A stretch of 64,000 bases of DNA from Arthrobacter sp. EPSL27 (GCF_001512305.1 NZ_LNUT01000004.1:853757-917756); one strand, 5' to 3'. Positions 18,237 to 27,898 are shown, counted from the first letter of the stretch. Notes: a model not told the origin generated them from the sequence alone. Translations and numbers: made by a program.

Positions 18237-19867
18237 GCGCCGCCGCCGGCCTCCACGGGGCGGACGGTCTGCACACGCTGGGCCGCTGGACCGCCGACCG
18301 CAGCCTCGCCGCGCCGCACCGGACCGCCGTCGACGACCGCGGCTGCACCCTCAGCTACGGCGAGCTCGAACGCCGGGCCGCAGCACTCGCCGCAGGCTTC
18401 ACAGCCGCCGGCTACGTGAACGGGGACCGGGTGGCCACCCTGACAGGCAACAGCTCGGACCACGTGGTGGTGTTCTTCGCGTGCGCCAAGGCCGGGCTGG
18501 TCCTGGTCCCGCTGTCCTGGCGGCTCTCGCCGAAGGAGCTCGCCGGTCAGCTGGAGGTCGCCGACCCGCAGCTCCTCCTCGTCGAGGATGAGCTGGATTT
18601 GCTCGCCGCCGGGGCGTGTGCCCTCCTGCCGCGCCGGCCGCGGACCGCCGCGCTGGGTCCCGGCGACATTGAGAAGTCCGTGCCGCCGCCGCTCCGGACC
18701 CGGCAGATGTCCGATCCGCCCGGCGGGACACCTGGTCTTCGGCGGGAAGTGCACGACGACGATCCCCTCCTGATGATCTTCACCTCCGGCATGGAAGGGG
18801 CCAGCAAGGCCGCGGTGCTGACGCACGCCAACTGCTTCTGGACCAATCTTTCGCTCTCCCGGACGATGGATCTGGGCAGCACCGACGTCGTACTGGCGGT
18901 GCTGCCGCAGTTCCACGTCGGCGGCTGGAACATCCAGCCCCTGCTGGCCTGGTGGACCGGCGCCACCGTGGTACTGGAGCGCGGCTTCGAACCCGGCCGG
19001 GTGCTGCAGCTGATCGCGGAGCGAAAGGTCACCATGCTCATGGGTGTCCCCACCCAGTACCTGATGCTGGCGGAACACCCCGATTTCGCCACCGCGGAGC
19101 TGGGGAGCCTCCGCCACGCCGTGGTGGGCGGGGCGCCCATGCCGGCACCGCTGCTGCGGATCTGGCACCGCAGGGGAGTAGCGCTGAGCCAGGGCTACGG
19201 CCTCACCGAGGCGTCACCCAACGTCCTCTGCCTGGCCAACGAGGACGCCGCCCGGATGGTCGGCTACTCAGGCAAACCGTACCCGCACGTCGAAGTCGCC
19301 GTGGCGGACCCGGTGACCGGGGAAGTCCTCGACGGCGCCGCGGCCGGGGAACTGCTGGTGGCAGGCCCGGGCGTCTTCGCCGGCTACTTCCGCGACCCGG
19401 CCGCCACCGCCGCAGTCCTCTCCGGGGGCTGGCTGCACACCGGGGACCTGGTGGAACGCGACGCTGACGGGTACATCAAAGTGGTGGACCGGCTGAAGGA
19501 CATCTACATTTCCGGTGGAGAAAACGTCGCTCCGGCTGAGGTGGAGGCCGCCCTGCTGGCCCATCCGGCGGTGGCGCAGGCCGCCGTCGTCGGGGTGGCT
19601 GACGATCGGTGGGGCGAAACCGGCGTCGCCTTCGTGGTGATCCGTCCCGGCATGGCCACGGACGAACAGGAACTCCTTGAACACTGCGGGGCACAGCTGG
19701 CGCGGTTCAAGGTGCCCCGCCGGATTGAGACCGTCGGAGCGCTGCCGCGCACGGCGCTGAACAAGGTGCTGCGCTCCCGCCTGCGGGATAAGCTCGACGG
19801 AAGCACCCGGGCAGGATATCCCGGCCACACGGCAGCTGCCGTGCCCGCGGACGGGAGCCCGGCATGA
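18233..19867 (+). CDS. AMP-dependent acyl-CoA synthetase / ligase
   Basis: A 544-residue ANL-superfamily enzyme that would activate a carboxylic acid to its CoA thioester by way of the adenylate. Seen: QGYGLTEASPN, HTGDLVERDADGYIKVVDR, KDIYISGGENVAPAEVE, and the catalytic lysine in RTALNKVLR near the C-terminus. The usual ATP-loop TSGTTGxPKG is altered to TSGMEGASKA (residues 184-193), keeping the lysine. Linked translationally to the permease gene before and the TetR gene after, it probably acts on the imported solute. Confidence 0.9.
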   Translation: MSAAAGLHGADGLHTLGRWTADRSLAAPHRTAVDDRGCTLSYGELERRAAALAAGFTAAGYVNGDRVATLTGNSSDHVVVFFACAKAGLVLVPLSWRLSPKELAGQLEVADPQLLLVEDELDLLAAGACALLPRRPRTAALGPGDIEKSVPPPLRTRQMSDPPGGTPGLRREVHDDDPLLMIFTSGMEGASKAAVLTHANCFWTNLSLSRTMDLGSTDVVLAVLPQFHVGGWNIQPLLAWWTGATVVLERGFEPGRVLQLIAERKVTMLMGVPTQYLMLAEHPDFATAELGSLRHAVVGGAPMPAPLLRIWHRRGVALSQGYGLTEASPNVLCLANEDAARMVGYSGKPYPHVEVAVADPVTGEVLDGAAAGELLVAGPGVFAGYFRDPAATAAVLSGGWLHTGDLVERDADGYIKVVDRLKDIYISGGENVAPAEVEAALLAHPAVAQAAVVGVADDRWGETGVAFVVIRPGMATDEQELLEHCGAQLARFKVPRRIETVGALPRTALNKVLRSRLRDKLDGSTRAGYPGHTAAAVPADGSPA

Positions 19868-20541
19868 GCGCCGTGCCCCGCACCGCCCGGGGGACCCGGA
19901 CCCGGGCGAAGCTGCTGCAGGCGGCGGAGACCGTGTTCGCCTCGGTGGGCTACCACGAGGCCTCGATTGTGAAGATCACGGAGGCGGCCGGCGTCGGGCT
20001 CGGCACCTTCTACCTCTATTTCGACAGCAAACAGGCCATCTTCGACGAGGTCGTCGAGGACCTGAACCGGCGGGTCCGGCACGCTATGACGGACGCCGCC
20101 CGGGCCGCCGGGACCCGGCTGGAGGCCGAACGCGCCGGGTTCCGGGCCTTCTTCAAATTCACGGCGGAACACCCGGCGCTTTACCGGATCATCCGGCAGG
20201 CCGAGTTCGTCTCGCCCGGCGCGCTGCGGCTGCACTACACCCGGATCGTCAACGGCTACATTGAGGGCCTTAAAGCCGCGCAGCTCAGCGGCGAGGTCCG
20301 GGAGATGGATCCCACCGTGGCGGCCTGGGCCCTGATGGGCATCGGCGAGCTGATCGGCATGCGCTGGGTGTTGTGGGATGAAGAGGGCGCGGATCCCGCC
20401 CCCGGCGCCCGCCCGGACGTTCCGGAGGAAGTCTTTGAGGAGATGATGCAGTTCATTGAACGCGGGCTCGCCCCCGGCCCCGCTCCGGGAGTCGGCCGCG
20501 ATTCCAGCCCCACCCAGACCCAGGAAGGGAACGCCCCGTGA
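19864..20541 (+). CDS. TetR family transcriptional regulator
   Basis: 225 residues. The N-terminal helix-turn-helix is canonical (KLLQAAETVFASVGYHEAS, ITEAAGVGLGTFYLYFDSK). The C-terminal ligand domain is helical and ends in a Pro-rich tail. It is embedded in the operon with 4-bp overlaps on both sides, so it probably responds to the transported compound or its CoA ester and controls the operon promoter (inferred). Confidence 0.9.
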   Translation: MSAVPRTARGTRTRAKLLQAAETVFASVGYHEASIVKITEAAGVGLGTFYLYFDSKQAIFDEVVEDLNRRVRHAMTDAARAAGTRLEAERAGFRAFFKFTAEHPALYRIIRQAEFVSPGALRLHYTRIVNGYIEGLKAAQLSGEVREMDPTVAAWALMGIGELIGMRWVLWDEEGADPAPGARPDVPEEVFEEMMQFIERGLAPGPAPGVGRDSSPTQTQEGNAP

Positions 20542-21458
20542 ACCAGCCCGCCCAGATACAGCCAGCCGGCCACGCCACCTACCGCACCACCGAGGTCCCG
20601 GTCCGTGGCGGGACCCTGCACACTGCCCTCTGGGGACCGGATGACGCGTCCGCCCCCACCATCCTCGCGGTGCACGGGGTGACGGCATCCCACAAGGCCT
20701 GGCCCAAACTGGCAGAGGCCCTTCCGGACGTCCGGATCATCGCACCGGACTTGCGGGGCCGTGGGCGCAGCAACGCGCTGCCTGCCCCGTACGGGATGCC
20801 TTCCCATGCCGAGGACCTCTCAGCAGTGCTTGCCGCGCTGAGCACGGGGCCGGTGGTGGTGGTGGGCCATTCCATGGGCGCCTTCGTGTCGGTGGTGCTC
20901 GCCAACCAATACCCGGAGCGCGTGCGGTCCCTGGTGCTGGTCGACGGCGGCCTTCCGCTGCAGGTGCCGGAGGAACTGAGCGATGACCAGATCGTTGCTG
21001 CCGTGCTGGGGCCTGCGGCCGAACGGCTGAACGCCACGTTCCCGAGCCGGGAGGCGTACCGCAGGTACTGGAAGCAGCACCCGGCCTTCAGCGCGGACTG
21101 GAGCCCGGCTGTGGAGGAGTACGTCGACTACGACCTCACCGGTGAGGAGCCCGTGCTCCGGCCCGCCACCCGGTTCCAGGCGATGGCGGACGACACCGCC
21201 GAACTGCGCCGCGGCCCCTCGCTCCTGAAGGCGCTGGACGAACTGGCGGTGCAGACCGTGGTGCTGCGAGCGCCGCGGGGGCTGCTGGACGAACCCGCCG
21301 GCCTGTATGCGCCCGGCTACCTGGACGCCTGGGCGGAAAAGCTTCCGGCCTTGGAAGTCCGCGAGGTGCCGGACGTCAACCACTACACGATCATCATGGG
21401 CGAAGCCGGCGCCGCCGCCGTCGCTGACGCCGTGCGGGAGGCGCTGGCCGCAGGATGA
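20538..21458 (+). CDS. Alpha/beta hydrolase
   Basis: 306 residues. The nucleophile elbow is GHSMG (~residue 112), the oxyanion segment is LAVHGVTASHKAW, and the catalytic His lies in VPDVNHYTIIMG. GTG 20538 overlaps the TetR stop. As the last gene of the operon it may hydrolyse an ester or ring-cleavage product, or a CoA thioester. No close functional assignment is possible. Confidence 0.88.
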   Translation: MNQPAQIQPAGHATYRTTEVPVRGGTLHTALWGPDDASAPTILAVHGVTASHKAWPKLAEALPDVRIIAPDLRGRGRSNALPAPYGMPSHAEDLSAVLAALSTGPVVVVGHSMGAFVSVVLANQYPERVRSLVLVDGGLPLQVPEELSDDQIVAAVLGPAAERLNATFPSREAYRRYWKQHPAFSADWSPAVEEYVDYDLTGEEPVLRPATRFQAMADDTAELRRGPSLLKALDELAVQTVVLRAPRGLLDEPAGLYAPGYLDAWAEKLPALEVREVPDVNHYTIIMGEAGAAAVADAVREALAAG

Positions 21459-21479
21459 CGGCCGGGCGCCGGGTGCGCG

Positions 21480-21761
21480 TCAGGGCGCGGATTCCAGAAT
21501 CCGGGTTTTCGGGGCACCCGCGAGGGCGGGGGCAACGGTGGAGGAGTTCCAGACGTTAGCCTGGAGGTTCGCAAGCAGCGCTTCCGCCTGGTCCCGGCCC
21601 TCGAAATCGAGTTCGACCACCACGTAGTTCGGATCATCCACCGGGCGGCTGATCCGGTGCGCGGTGACGCCCGACGCCGCCCGGTTCACCGGATCACGGT
21701 CGAAGGCGGCCTTCCACATGCCGAAATCCTTGATCGCGTGTTCTATCTGCAAGGTGTACAT
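21480..21761 (-). CDS. Small dimeric alpha-beta barrel-like protein
   Basis: 93 residues ([20 protein letters not shown], then [20 protein letters not shown]). Size and pattern suggest a ferredoxin-like, ABM/cyclase-type dimeric barrel, without catalytic residues I can name. ATG 21761 has GGAAGG further upstream. It converges tail to tail with the hydrolase gene. The 114 bp upstream of it (21762-21875) hold nothing evident. Confidence 0.6.
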   Translation of the reverse strand: MYTLQIEHAIKDFGMWKAAFDRDPVNRAASGVTAHRISRPVDDPNYVVVELDFEGRDQAEALLANLQANVWNSSTVAPALAGAPKTRILESAP

Positions 21762-21875
21762 GCCAGTCGTTCCTTCCGGCTACTGGTCCCGGGGTTTCTG
21801 GGATGGTTCCACGCTACGCGCGGCGGGGGCCGGGCGGTATCCCAAAAACGTGGCGGGGGATGGCCGGCGGGCTGC

Positions 21876-22142
21876 CTAGCCGCCGGCGAACGGCGGGAGC
21901 ACGTCGACGACGTCGTCCGGCTTCAGCGCCGTCGCACGGTTGCGGACCGCCACCTCGTTGAGCAGGAAGCTGCTCCGGGACAGCAGCCGCGCCAGCGGCG
22001 GGGTCCCGGCCGGGGGTTCCGGGCGCTCGACGGCGAGGATCGCCTCCAGCAGCGCGTCCACGGTGGCGTCCGCGGCGAGGTCAAAGCGCTCCTCGTCGAC
22101 GCCGGCAGCGGCGCGCGCGGCAGCGAAGTAACGTACGTTCAC
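21876..22142 (-). CDS. moaD: Molybdopterin synthase sulfur-carrier subunit MoaD
   Basis: 88 residues with a ubiquitin-like fold and the diagnostic C-terminal Gly-Gly (PPFAGG), which is thiocarboxylated to donate sulfur to the molybdopterin precursor. GTG 22142 lies 7 nt after the moaA stop, so it is co-translated with moaA. Its partner MoaE is encoded at 27389-27892. Confidence 0.92.
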   Translation of the reverse strand: MNVRYFAAARAAAGVDEERFDLAADATVDALLEAILAVERPEPPAGTPPLARLLSRSSFLLNEVAVRNRATALKPDDVVDVLPPFAGG

Positions 22143-22149
22143 AGGTGCT

Positions 22150-23286
22150 TCAGCCTCCGATGGCGCTCATGCTGCGGTCCGGCTGGACGAAGTCCGGGGC
22201 GTCCAGTCCGACGTGGTCCATGCCGTGGGCTTTGGGTTTGATCCACATGGCATCCTGCCAGCGTTCGGCGAGCTGTTCGTCGCTGGCGCCCTCGCGGAGC
22301 AGCCCCAGCAGGTCGATTTCCTCGCGGGAGAAGAGGCAGCTCATGATCTTGCCCTCGGCCGTGATGCGGGTGCGGCGGCAATCGGAGCAGAACGGCTCGG
22401 TCACGGACGCGATGATCCCCACGGTGCCGAGGACCGGCCCGGTGGCCTCGGCCGTGCCGGGCACCCGGGCCCGGACCTCGAAGCGTTCCGCCGGGGCGCC
22501 GTCGCGGTCGCGCGGATCGGCGCTGAGCACGTAGTCGACGGACAGCAGCTCCCGGATTTCCGCGGCGGTGATCATGTTCCGCCGGGTCCAGCCGTGGTCG
22601 GCGTCGAGCGGCATCTGCTCGATGAAGCGCAGCTCGTAGCCGCGGTCCAGCGCCCACGCCAGGAGGGCGGGGGACTCGGCGTCGTTGATGCCGCGCATCA
22701 GCACGGCGTTGAGCTTGACGGGGCCCAGCCCGGCGGCCCAGGCGGCGTCGACGCCGGCGAGGACCTTGTTCAGGAAGGGCCGGCGGGTGAGCTGGGTGAA
22801 CGTTTCCTCATGGAGGGAGTCGAGGGAGACGTTGATCCGGGACAGTCCGGCGGCTTTGAGCCCGGCGGCTTTTTTATCCAGTCCCACGGCGTTGGTGGTC
22901 ATGGAGATGGGCAGGTCAGGGTGCGCGTGGCGGAGCGCGGAAATGATGTCCATCAGATCGGCCCGGACCAGCGGTTCGCCGCCGGTGAGCCGCAGCTCGC
23001 GCACGCCCAGCATGTCGACGCCGATCCGCACGATCCGGACGATCTCCTCCGCCGACATCACGGCCTGCTTGGATAGCCACTCCAGGCCCTCGGCCGGCAT
23101 GCAGTACGTACAGCGCAGATTGCATTTGTCCGTCAGGGAAAGCCGCATGTCGGTGGCACGGCGGCCGTAGCGGTCCATCAGGCCGGCGGGCAGGCCGGCC
23201 GGGCGGCCGGGCACCTGCGCGGCGGAAGTGCCCGCGCCGGAACCGTCCTCCGCGCGGGGCTGGGGCATACCAAGCTGAACACTCAT
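22150..23286 (-). CDS. moaA: GTP 3',8-cyclase MoaA
   Basis: A 378-residue radical SAM enzyme that starts molybdenum cofactor synthesis from GTP. The first cluster motif is CNLRCTYCMP and the second, C-terminal cluster is FCSDCRRTR...MSC. The C-terminus lacks the common terminal GG, ending in MSAIGG (so GG is in fact present). ATG 23286 has no Shine-Dalgarno but a TAGCCT hexamer 6 nt upstream, so it is probably leaderless. Confidence 0.95.
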   Translation of the reverse strand: MSVQLGMPQPRAEDGSGAGTSAAQVPGRPAGLPAGLMDRYGRRATDMRLSLTDKCNLRCTYCMPAEGLEWLSKQAVMSAEEIVRIVRIGVDMLGVRELRLTGGEPLVRADLMDIISALRHAHPDLPISMTTNAVGLDKKAAGLKAAGLSRINVSLDSLHEETFTQLTRRPFLNKVLAGVDAAWAAGLGPVKLNAVLMRGINDAESPALLAWALDRGYELRFIEQMPLDADHGWTRRNMITAAEIRELLSVDYVLSADPRDRDGAPAERFEVRARVPGTAEATGPVLGTVGIIASVTEPFCSDCRRTRITAEGKIMSCLFSREEIDLLGLLREGASDEQLAERWQDAMWIKPKAHGMDHVGLDAPDFVQPDRSMSAIGG

Positions 23287-23292
23287 AAGCTC

Positions 23293-23298
23293 AGGCTA
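23293..23298 (-). promoter_or_regulatory. -10 element, leaderless promoter of moaA
   Basis: Read on the minus strand, TAGCCT ends 6 nt before ATG 23286. Confidence 0.5.
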
Positions 23299-23430
23299 CG
23301 CCACCTCGGCGCCGGCATCACTCCCGTTGGACCCCTCATTGCGCTGCACAGCGGCCTTTGCCCCAGGACGGTGCCAGCGGTGCCCCCCAGCCCCTTCCCG
23401 CAGGACGGTGCCCCGGCTCCGGCTCGAACC

Positions 23431-23436
23431 TATGCT
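23431..23436 (+). promoter_or_regulatory. -10 element, leaderless promoter of the molybdopterin oxidoreductase
   Basis: TATGCT ends 6 nt before GTG 23443. The divergent moaA promoter lies 130 bp to the left. Confidence 0.55.
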
Positions 23437-23442
23437 GGAGGG

Positions 23443-25071
23443 GTGAACACTTCCCCGCCCGGGCCGGACACCCTTCCCGGCCCCGGCACGCGGACCCCGG
23501 CCCCGCGAGGCGCGGACCGGCACGCGACGGCCTGGGCGGCTGCCGCGGGAGTCGTAGCCGTCGGCACAGGGCTCGCCCTCGGAGAGCTCGCGGCGGGCCT
23601 GGTGAGCCCCTCGCTGTCCCCGGTGACCGCCGTCGGGGGCGCCGTGATCGACGTGGTCCCGCCGGGAGTCAAGGACTGGGCCGTGGCGCTCTTCGGCACG
23701 GCGGACAAAGCCGCGCTCCTTGGCGGCATGGGACTCGTCATTGCCGCGCTGGCGGCCCTGTCCGGAATCGTCGAATTCCGGCGCCGGTTCGCCGGCGTGG
23801 CCATCATTGCCGTGTTCGGCGCGGCGGGGCTGGCCGCCGTCCTCAGCCGGAGCGAACTGACGCCGAACGCGGTGCCCGTCCCGCTGTTCGCCGCCGTCGT
23901 CGGAATGGTGCTGCTGCGCTGGCTGATCCGCCGGCTGGAGGACTGGCAAGCCGACGCCGGGATGTCCGCGGAGGCACCAGGCGCCACACCCCAGCGGCCC
24001 CCGTCCCGGCGCCGCTTCTTCCAGGTCCTCGGCGGAACGGCCGCCGCCGGCGTGCTCGCCGGTGTGCTCGCCGCGACCTTCCGGGGAGCCGCCGCCGTCG
24101 TGAGCGAACTGCGCAGCAAACTGGCCCTCCCCGCCCCGGCATCCCCGGCTCCGCCGATCCCGGCCGGGGCCGAGGTCCGGCTGGACGGCATGGGCCCGCT
24201 GGTGACCCCCAACAAGGACTTCTACCGGATCGACACGGCTCTGCGCGTCCCGGTGCTGGACCCGGGCCAGTGGACCCTGAAGGTCACCGGGATGGTGGAG
24301 CGCGAGGTCTCGCTGGACTTCGCCGCCCTGCTGGCCAAACCGATGGTCGAACGGCACATCACCATTGCCTGCGTGTCCAATGAGGTGGGCGGGGACCTGA
24401 TTGGCAACGCCCGCTGGCTGGGCTGGCCGGTCCGTGACCTGCTGGCACTGGCCGGCCCGAAGGACTGCGCGGACATGGTGTTGTCCCGCAGCTCGGACGG
24501 CTGGACCGCCGGAACGCCGCTGGAGGTGCTGACGGACAGCCGGGACGCACTCCTTGCCGTCGGGATGAACGGCGAACCGCTGCCGCTGGAGCACGGCTTC
24601 CCGGCCCGGCTGATCGTCCCCGGCCTCTACGGCTACGTCTCCGCCACCAAATGGGTCACCGAGCTCAAGGTGACGCGCTTCGCTGACGACGTCGGCTACT
24701 GGACGCCCCGCGGGTGGAGCGAGCGCGGACCCATCAAGACGTCCTCCCGCATCGACGTGCCCCGGGACGGCCGCTCCGTCAGCGCCGGCAACGTCACCTT
24801 CGGCGGCGTCGCCTGGGCCCAGCACACCGGCATCGGCACGGTGGAACTCAGGGTCAACCGCGGCCCATGGCAGCAGGCGGAGCTGGCCCCCGGGATCTCC
24901 ACGGACACCTGGTACCAGTGGAAGCTGGCACTGCCGCTCACCCCCGGCCGGTACGAGGTCCAGGTCCGCGCCACGGACCTCACCGGCGCCGCCCAGGTGG
25001 AGGACCGCGCGCCGGTGGCGCCCAGCGGGGCCACCGGCTTCCACACGGTTAGAGTTGACGTAAAGTCCTAA
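23443..25071 (+). CDS. Membrane-fused molybdopterin-dependent oxidoreductase (sulfite-oxidase type)
   Basis: 542 residues. The N-terminal ~190 residues carry about five hydrophobic segments; the last is preceded by a twin-arginine-like SRRRFFQVLGG. The C-terminal ~340 residues form a sulfite-oxidase-type molybdopterin domain with the probable Mo-ligand cysteine in IACVSNEVGG, followed by a dimerisation domain (GGVAWAQHTGIGTVELR). The active site is therefore probably outside the membrane. GTG 23443 is chosen for the TATGCT 6 nt upstream. It sits inside the cofactor gene cluster. The substrate is unknown. Confidence 0.88.
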   Translation: MNTSPPGPDTLPGPGTRTPAPRGADRHATAWAAAAGVVAVGTGLALGELAAGLVSPSLSPVTAVGGAVIDVVPPGVKDWAVALFGTADKAALLGGMGLVIAALAALSGIVEFRRRFAGVAIIAVFGAAGLAAVLSRSELTPNAVPVPLFAAVVGMVLLRWLIRRLEDWQADAGMSAEAPGATPQRPPSRRRFFQVLGGTAAAGVLAGVLAATFRGAAAVVSELRSKLALPAPASPAPPIPAGAEVRLDGMGPLVTPNKDFYRIDTALRVPVLDPGQWTLKVTGMVEREVSLDFAALLAKPMVERHITIACVSNEVGGDLIGNARWLGWPVRDLLALAGPKDCADMVLSRSSDGWTAGTPLEVLTDSRDALLAVGMNGEPLPLEHGFPARLIVPGLYGYVSATKWVTELKVTRFADDVGYWTPRGWSERGPIKTSSRIDVPRDGRSVSAGNVTFGGVAWAQHTGIGTVELRVNRGPWQQAELAPGISTDTWYQWKLALPLTPGRYEVQVRATDLTGAAQVEDRAPVAPSGATGFHTVRVDVKS

Positions 25072-25160
25072 CCGGCCGGGCCCTGCCGGGCCAGGGAACC
25101 GGGCCGGGGCACCGGACCGGCTGCCCACGCCGCAGGCTCAAGACGAGGGGTCACCAACGC

Positions 25161-26384
25161 ATGCACCGCACCCAGGCAGGGCACGTCACCGTGGAAGCGC
25201 ACCGCGAATCGGTCCGCCGGCTCCTGGCCCCGCTCCGCACCCCGGACCGGATCGAACGGCTCCCGCTCCTCGCGGCGCTGGGCCGCGGGCTCGCGGCGGA
25301 CGTCGTAGCGCCGCTGGACCTGCCGCCGTTCGCGAATTCCCAGATGGACGGCTACGCCATCCGCAGCGCCGACGTGCCCGACGGCGGCACCGGGCTGAGC
25401 GTCGTCGCGCCCGTCCCAGCCGGGGCCGCGCCGCCCGCACTGGCCGCCGGTACCGCCGCGCCGATCATGACCGGCGCCATGATGCCGCCCGGCGCGGACG
25501 CCGTGGTCCCGATCGAACAGGCCGTTCCCGCCGCGTTCCCCGCGCCCGGCGTCCCGGCCACGGTGCGGCTGCCCGCCGTTCCGGCCGGGACCTTCGTCCG
25601 GAACGCGGGCAGCGACATCCGCACCGGCGAGCCCGCCCTCGGCGCCGGCACCTTCCTGGGACCTGGGCAGCTGGGGCTCCTGGCCGCCTTGGGATTCACC
25701 GACGTGCCCGTCTACCGCGAGCTGCGGGTAGTGCTGGTCACCACCGGCGACGAGGTGGTGGAACCGGGCACCCCGCTGGGCGCCGGCAAGATCTACGACT
25801 CCAACGCCACCTTGCTGGAGTCCTCCATGCGCCAGGCGGGCCTGCACGTCACCCGGACCGGGATCGCCACGGACCGTCCCGGGGAGCTCGCGGCACTGCT
25901 GCGCCGGCACGCCCCCGACGCGGACCTGATCATCACCACGGGCGGCGTCAGCAAGGGCGCGTACGAGGTGGTCCGGCAGGCGATGGAGGGCCACGACGTC
26001 GACTTTTACGGCGTCGCGATGCAGCCCGGCGGCCCGCAGGGCATCGGAACGTTCGACGGCGTACCGGTCCTCGGGTTCCCGGGGAACCCGGTGAGCTGCC
26101 TCGTCTCCTTCGAGATGTTCCTCCGGCCCGCCCTCTTCGACCTGTTCGGGTCGCCCGCGCCGCGGCCGGCAGTCAGGGCACGCCTGGCCCACGCCCTGGA
26201 ATCGCCGCCGGCAAAGCACCAGGTGCGCCGGGGCACGGTCCTGCCGGACGGCACCGTCCGGCTGGAGGGCGGCGCCGGATCCCACCTCGTCAGTGCCCTG
26301 GCTCACTCCAATGCCCTGATCCAGGTCCCGGAAGGAATTGACGCGCTCGCCGAGGGCGCAGAGGTGGAAGTATGGATGCTGTGA
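25161..26384 (+). CDS. moeA: Molybdopterin molybdenumtransferase MoeA
   Basis: 407 residues. It inserts molybdate into adenylated molybdopterin. Motifs seen: [56 protein letters not shown], and [19 protein letters not shown] 25161 has AGGGGT about 9 nt upstream. Its end overlaps moaC by 13 bp. Confidence 0.95.
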   Translation: MHRTQAGHVTVEAHRESVRRLLAPLRTPDRIERLPLLAALGRGLAADVVAPLDLPPFANSQMDGYAIRSADVPDGGTGLSVVAPVPAGAAPPALAAGTAAPIMTGAMMPPGADAVVPIEQAVPAAFPAPGVPATVRLPAVPAGTFVRNAGSDIRTGEPALGAGTFLGPGQLGLLAALGFTDVPVYRELRVVLVTTGDEVVEPGTPLGAGKIYDSNATLLESSMRQAGLHVTRTGIATDRPGELAALLRRHAPDADLIITTGGVSKGAYEVVRQAMEGHDVDFYGVAMQPGGPQGIGTFDGVPVLGFPGNPVSCLVSFEMFLRPALFDLFGSPAPRPAVRARLAHALESPPAKHQVRRGTVLPDGTVRLEGGAGSHLVSALAHSNALIQVPEGIDALAEGAEVEVWML

Positions 26385-26890
26385 AAGAAGAAGCCCCGGC
26401 AACGGAAACATCCCCGGCGGAAACCCCGCGCCTGACCCATCTCCGGCAGGACGGCTCCGCCCAGATGGTGGACGTGTCCAACAAGGCGGAGACCACCCGT
26501 GAGGCCACTGCCACCGCCACGGTCCGCAGCACCGCCGAGGTCCTGGCCCTCCTCGGCGCGGGCGAGCTGCCCAAGGGCGATGCCCTTGCCGTGGCCCGGG
26601 TGGCAGGCATTATGGCGGCGAAGAAAACGCCGGAGCTGATCCCGCTGTGCCATCCGCTGCCCATCGCCAAGGTCACCGTGGACTTCGAGCTCGAAACCGA
26701 CTTTGTCACCGTCTTCGCCACCGTCAAGACACGTGGCATCACCGGCGTCGAGATGGAAGCGCTGACCGCGGTCTCCGTGGCAGCCCTCAGCGTGTACGAC
26801 ATGATCAAGGCCGTGGACAAGCACGCGGTGCTGACAGACATCAAGGTGCTGGCCAAAAGCGGCGGCAAGAGCGGGGACTGGACACTATGA
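26372..26890 (+). CDS. moaC: Cyclic pyranopterin monophosphate synthase MoaC
   Basis: 172 residues. It converts the MoaA product to cyclic pyranopterin monophosphate. Signature segments: [31 protein letters not shown], and [24 protein letters not shown] 26372 lies within the end of moeA; its stop overlaps the next gene by ATGA. Confidence 0.95.
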   Translation: MDAVKEEAPATETSPAETPRLTHLRQDGSAQMVDVSNKAETTREATATATVRSTAEVLALLGAGELPKGDALAVARVAGIMAAKKTPELIPLCHPLPIAKVTVDFELETDFVTVFATVKTRGITGVEMEALTAVSVAALSVYDMIKAVDKHAVLTDIKVLAKSGGKSGDWTL

Positions 26891-27399
26891 GCATGCCCGA
26901 ACCACACCGGCACGGCGAAGCCACCGGGCGGAAGGCCGGCGTCGTGATCGCCTCCACCCGGGCCGCGGCCGGAATCTATGAGGACCTCACCGGGCCGGTC
27001 ATCATCGACTGGCTCACCGAGCACGGCTTCGAGACGTACCCCGCCATGGTGGTCCCCGACGGCGACGCGGTGGGCGCAGCCCTGCGCGCCCTCCTGACCC
27101 AGGCGCCCGCCGTCATCATCACCAGCGGCGGCACCGGCCTCAGCCCCACCGACGCCACTCCGGAACAGACCCTGCCGCTGCTGGACCGCGAGATCCCGGG
27201 CATCATGGAAGGCATCCGCGGCGCCGGGATCGCCAAGACGCCGATGGCGATGCTTAGCCGGGGCCACGCGGGAGCTGCGGGCCAGACCTTCATTGTTAAC
27301 CTTCCCGGCTCGCCGAAGGGCGTCATGGACGGCCTCGGCGTGCTGGATCCCATCGTCGGACATCTTTGCGACCAGCTGGAGGGCAGCCATGGCCACTGA
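26887..27399 (+). CDS. MogA/MoaB family molybdopterin adenylyltransferase
   Basis: 170 residues of the Mog/MoaB fold, which adenylates molybdopterin before metal insertion. Motifs: [18 protein letters not shown] and [16 protein letters not shown]. It starts at ATG 26887 inside the moaC stop and overlaps moaE by 11 bp. Sequence alone does not separate Mog from MoaB. Confidence 0.9.
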   Translation: MSMPEPHRHGEATGRKAGVVIASTRAAAGIYEDLTGPVIIDWLTEHGFETYPAMVVPDGDAVGAALRALLTQAPAVIITSGGTGLSPTDATPEQTLPLLDREIPGIMEGIRGAGIAKTPMAMLSRGHAGAAGQTFIVNLPGSPKGVMDGLGVLDPIVGHLCDQLEGSHGH

Positions 27400-27892
27400 A
27401 CCGAACACCGAAACTTCACCGGCCTTCGACGTGGTGCACGCGGTGCTGAGCGCCGAGCCCATCTCCATCGACCAGGCCGTCGCTGCTGTCGAATCCGAAA
27501 CCGCAGGCGCCGTGGTGAGCTTCAGCGGCGTGGTCCGTAACCACGACGGCGGCAAGCCGGTCCTCCGCCTGAGCTACAGCGCGCACCCCACGGCGCACCA
27601 GGTCATGGCCGACGTCGTCGCGCAGCTCGTCGCCGAACAAGCCACTGAACAAGTCATCGGACAAGCCACCGGGGGAGCCCCGGGCCACCCGGTGCGGATC
27701 TGGGCGGCGCACCGGATCGGGATGCTGGAGATCGGGGATCCCGCGCTGGTCTGCGCCGTCTCCGCCGCGCACCGCGGGCAGGCATTCGCGGTCTGCTCGG
27801 AACTCGTGGACCGGATCAAGGCCCAGGTGCCGATCTGGAAAGAGCAGTTCTTCACCGACGGCACGGTGGAATGGGTCGGCGCGGGGGAGTAG
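27389..27892 (+). CDS. moaE: Molybdopterin synthase catalytic subunit MoaE
   Basis: 167 residues. It transfers sulfur from MoaD to form the dithiolene of molybdopterin. Seen: GAVVSFSGVVRNHDGG, YSAHPTAHQVM, AAHRIGMLEIGD, and CSELVDRIKAQVPIWKEQF with conserved lysines. A Glu/Gln/Ala insertion (VAEQATEQVIGQATGGAPG) lies in the middle. ATG 27389 overlaps the upstream gene. Confidence 0.95.
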   Translation: MATEPNTETSPAFDVVHAVLSAEPISIDQAVAAVESETAGAVVSFSGVVRNHDGGKPVLRLSYSAHPTAHQVMADVVAQLVAEQATEQVIGQATGGAPGHPVRIWAAHRIGMLEIGDPALVCAVSAAHRGQAFAVCSELVDRIKAQVPIWKEQFFTDGTVEWVGAGE

Positions 27893-27898
27893 TACCGC

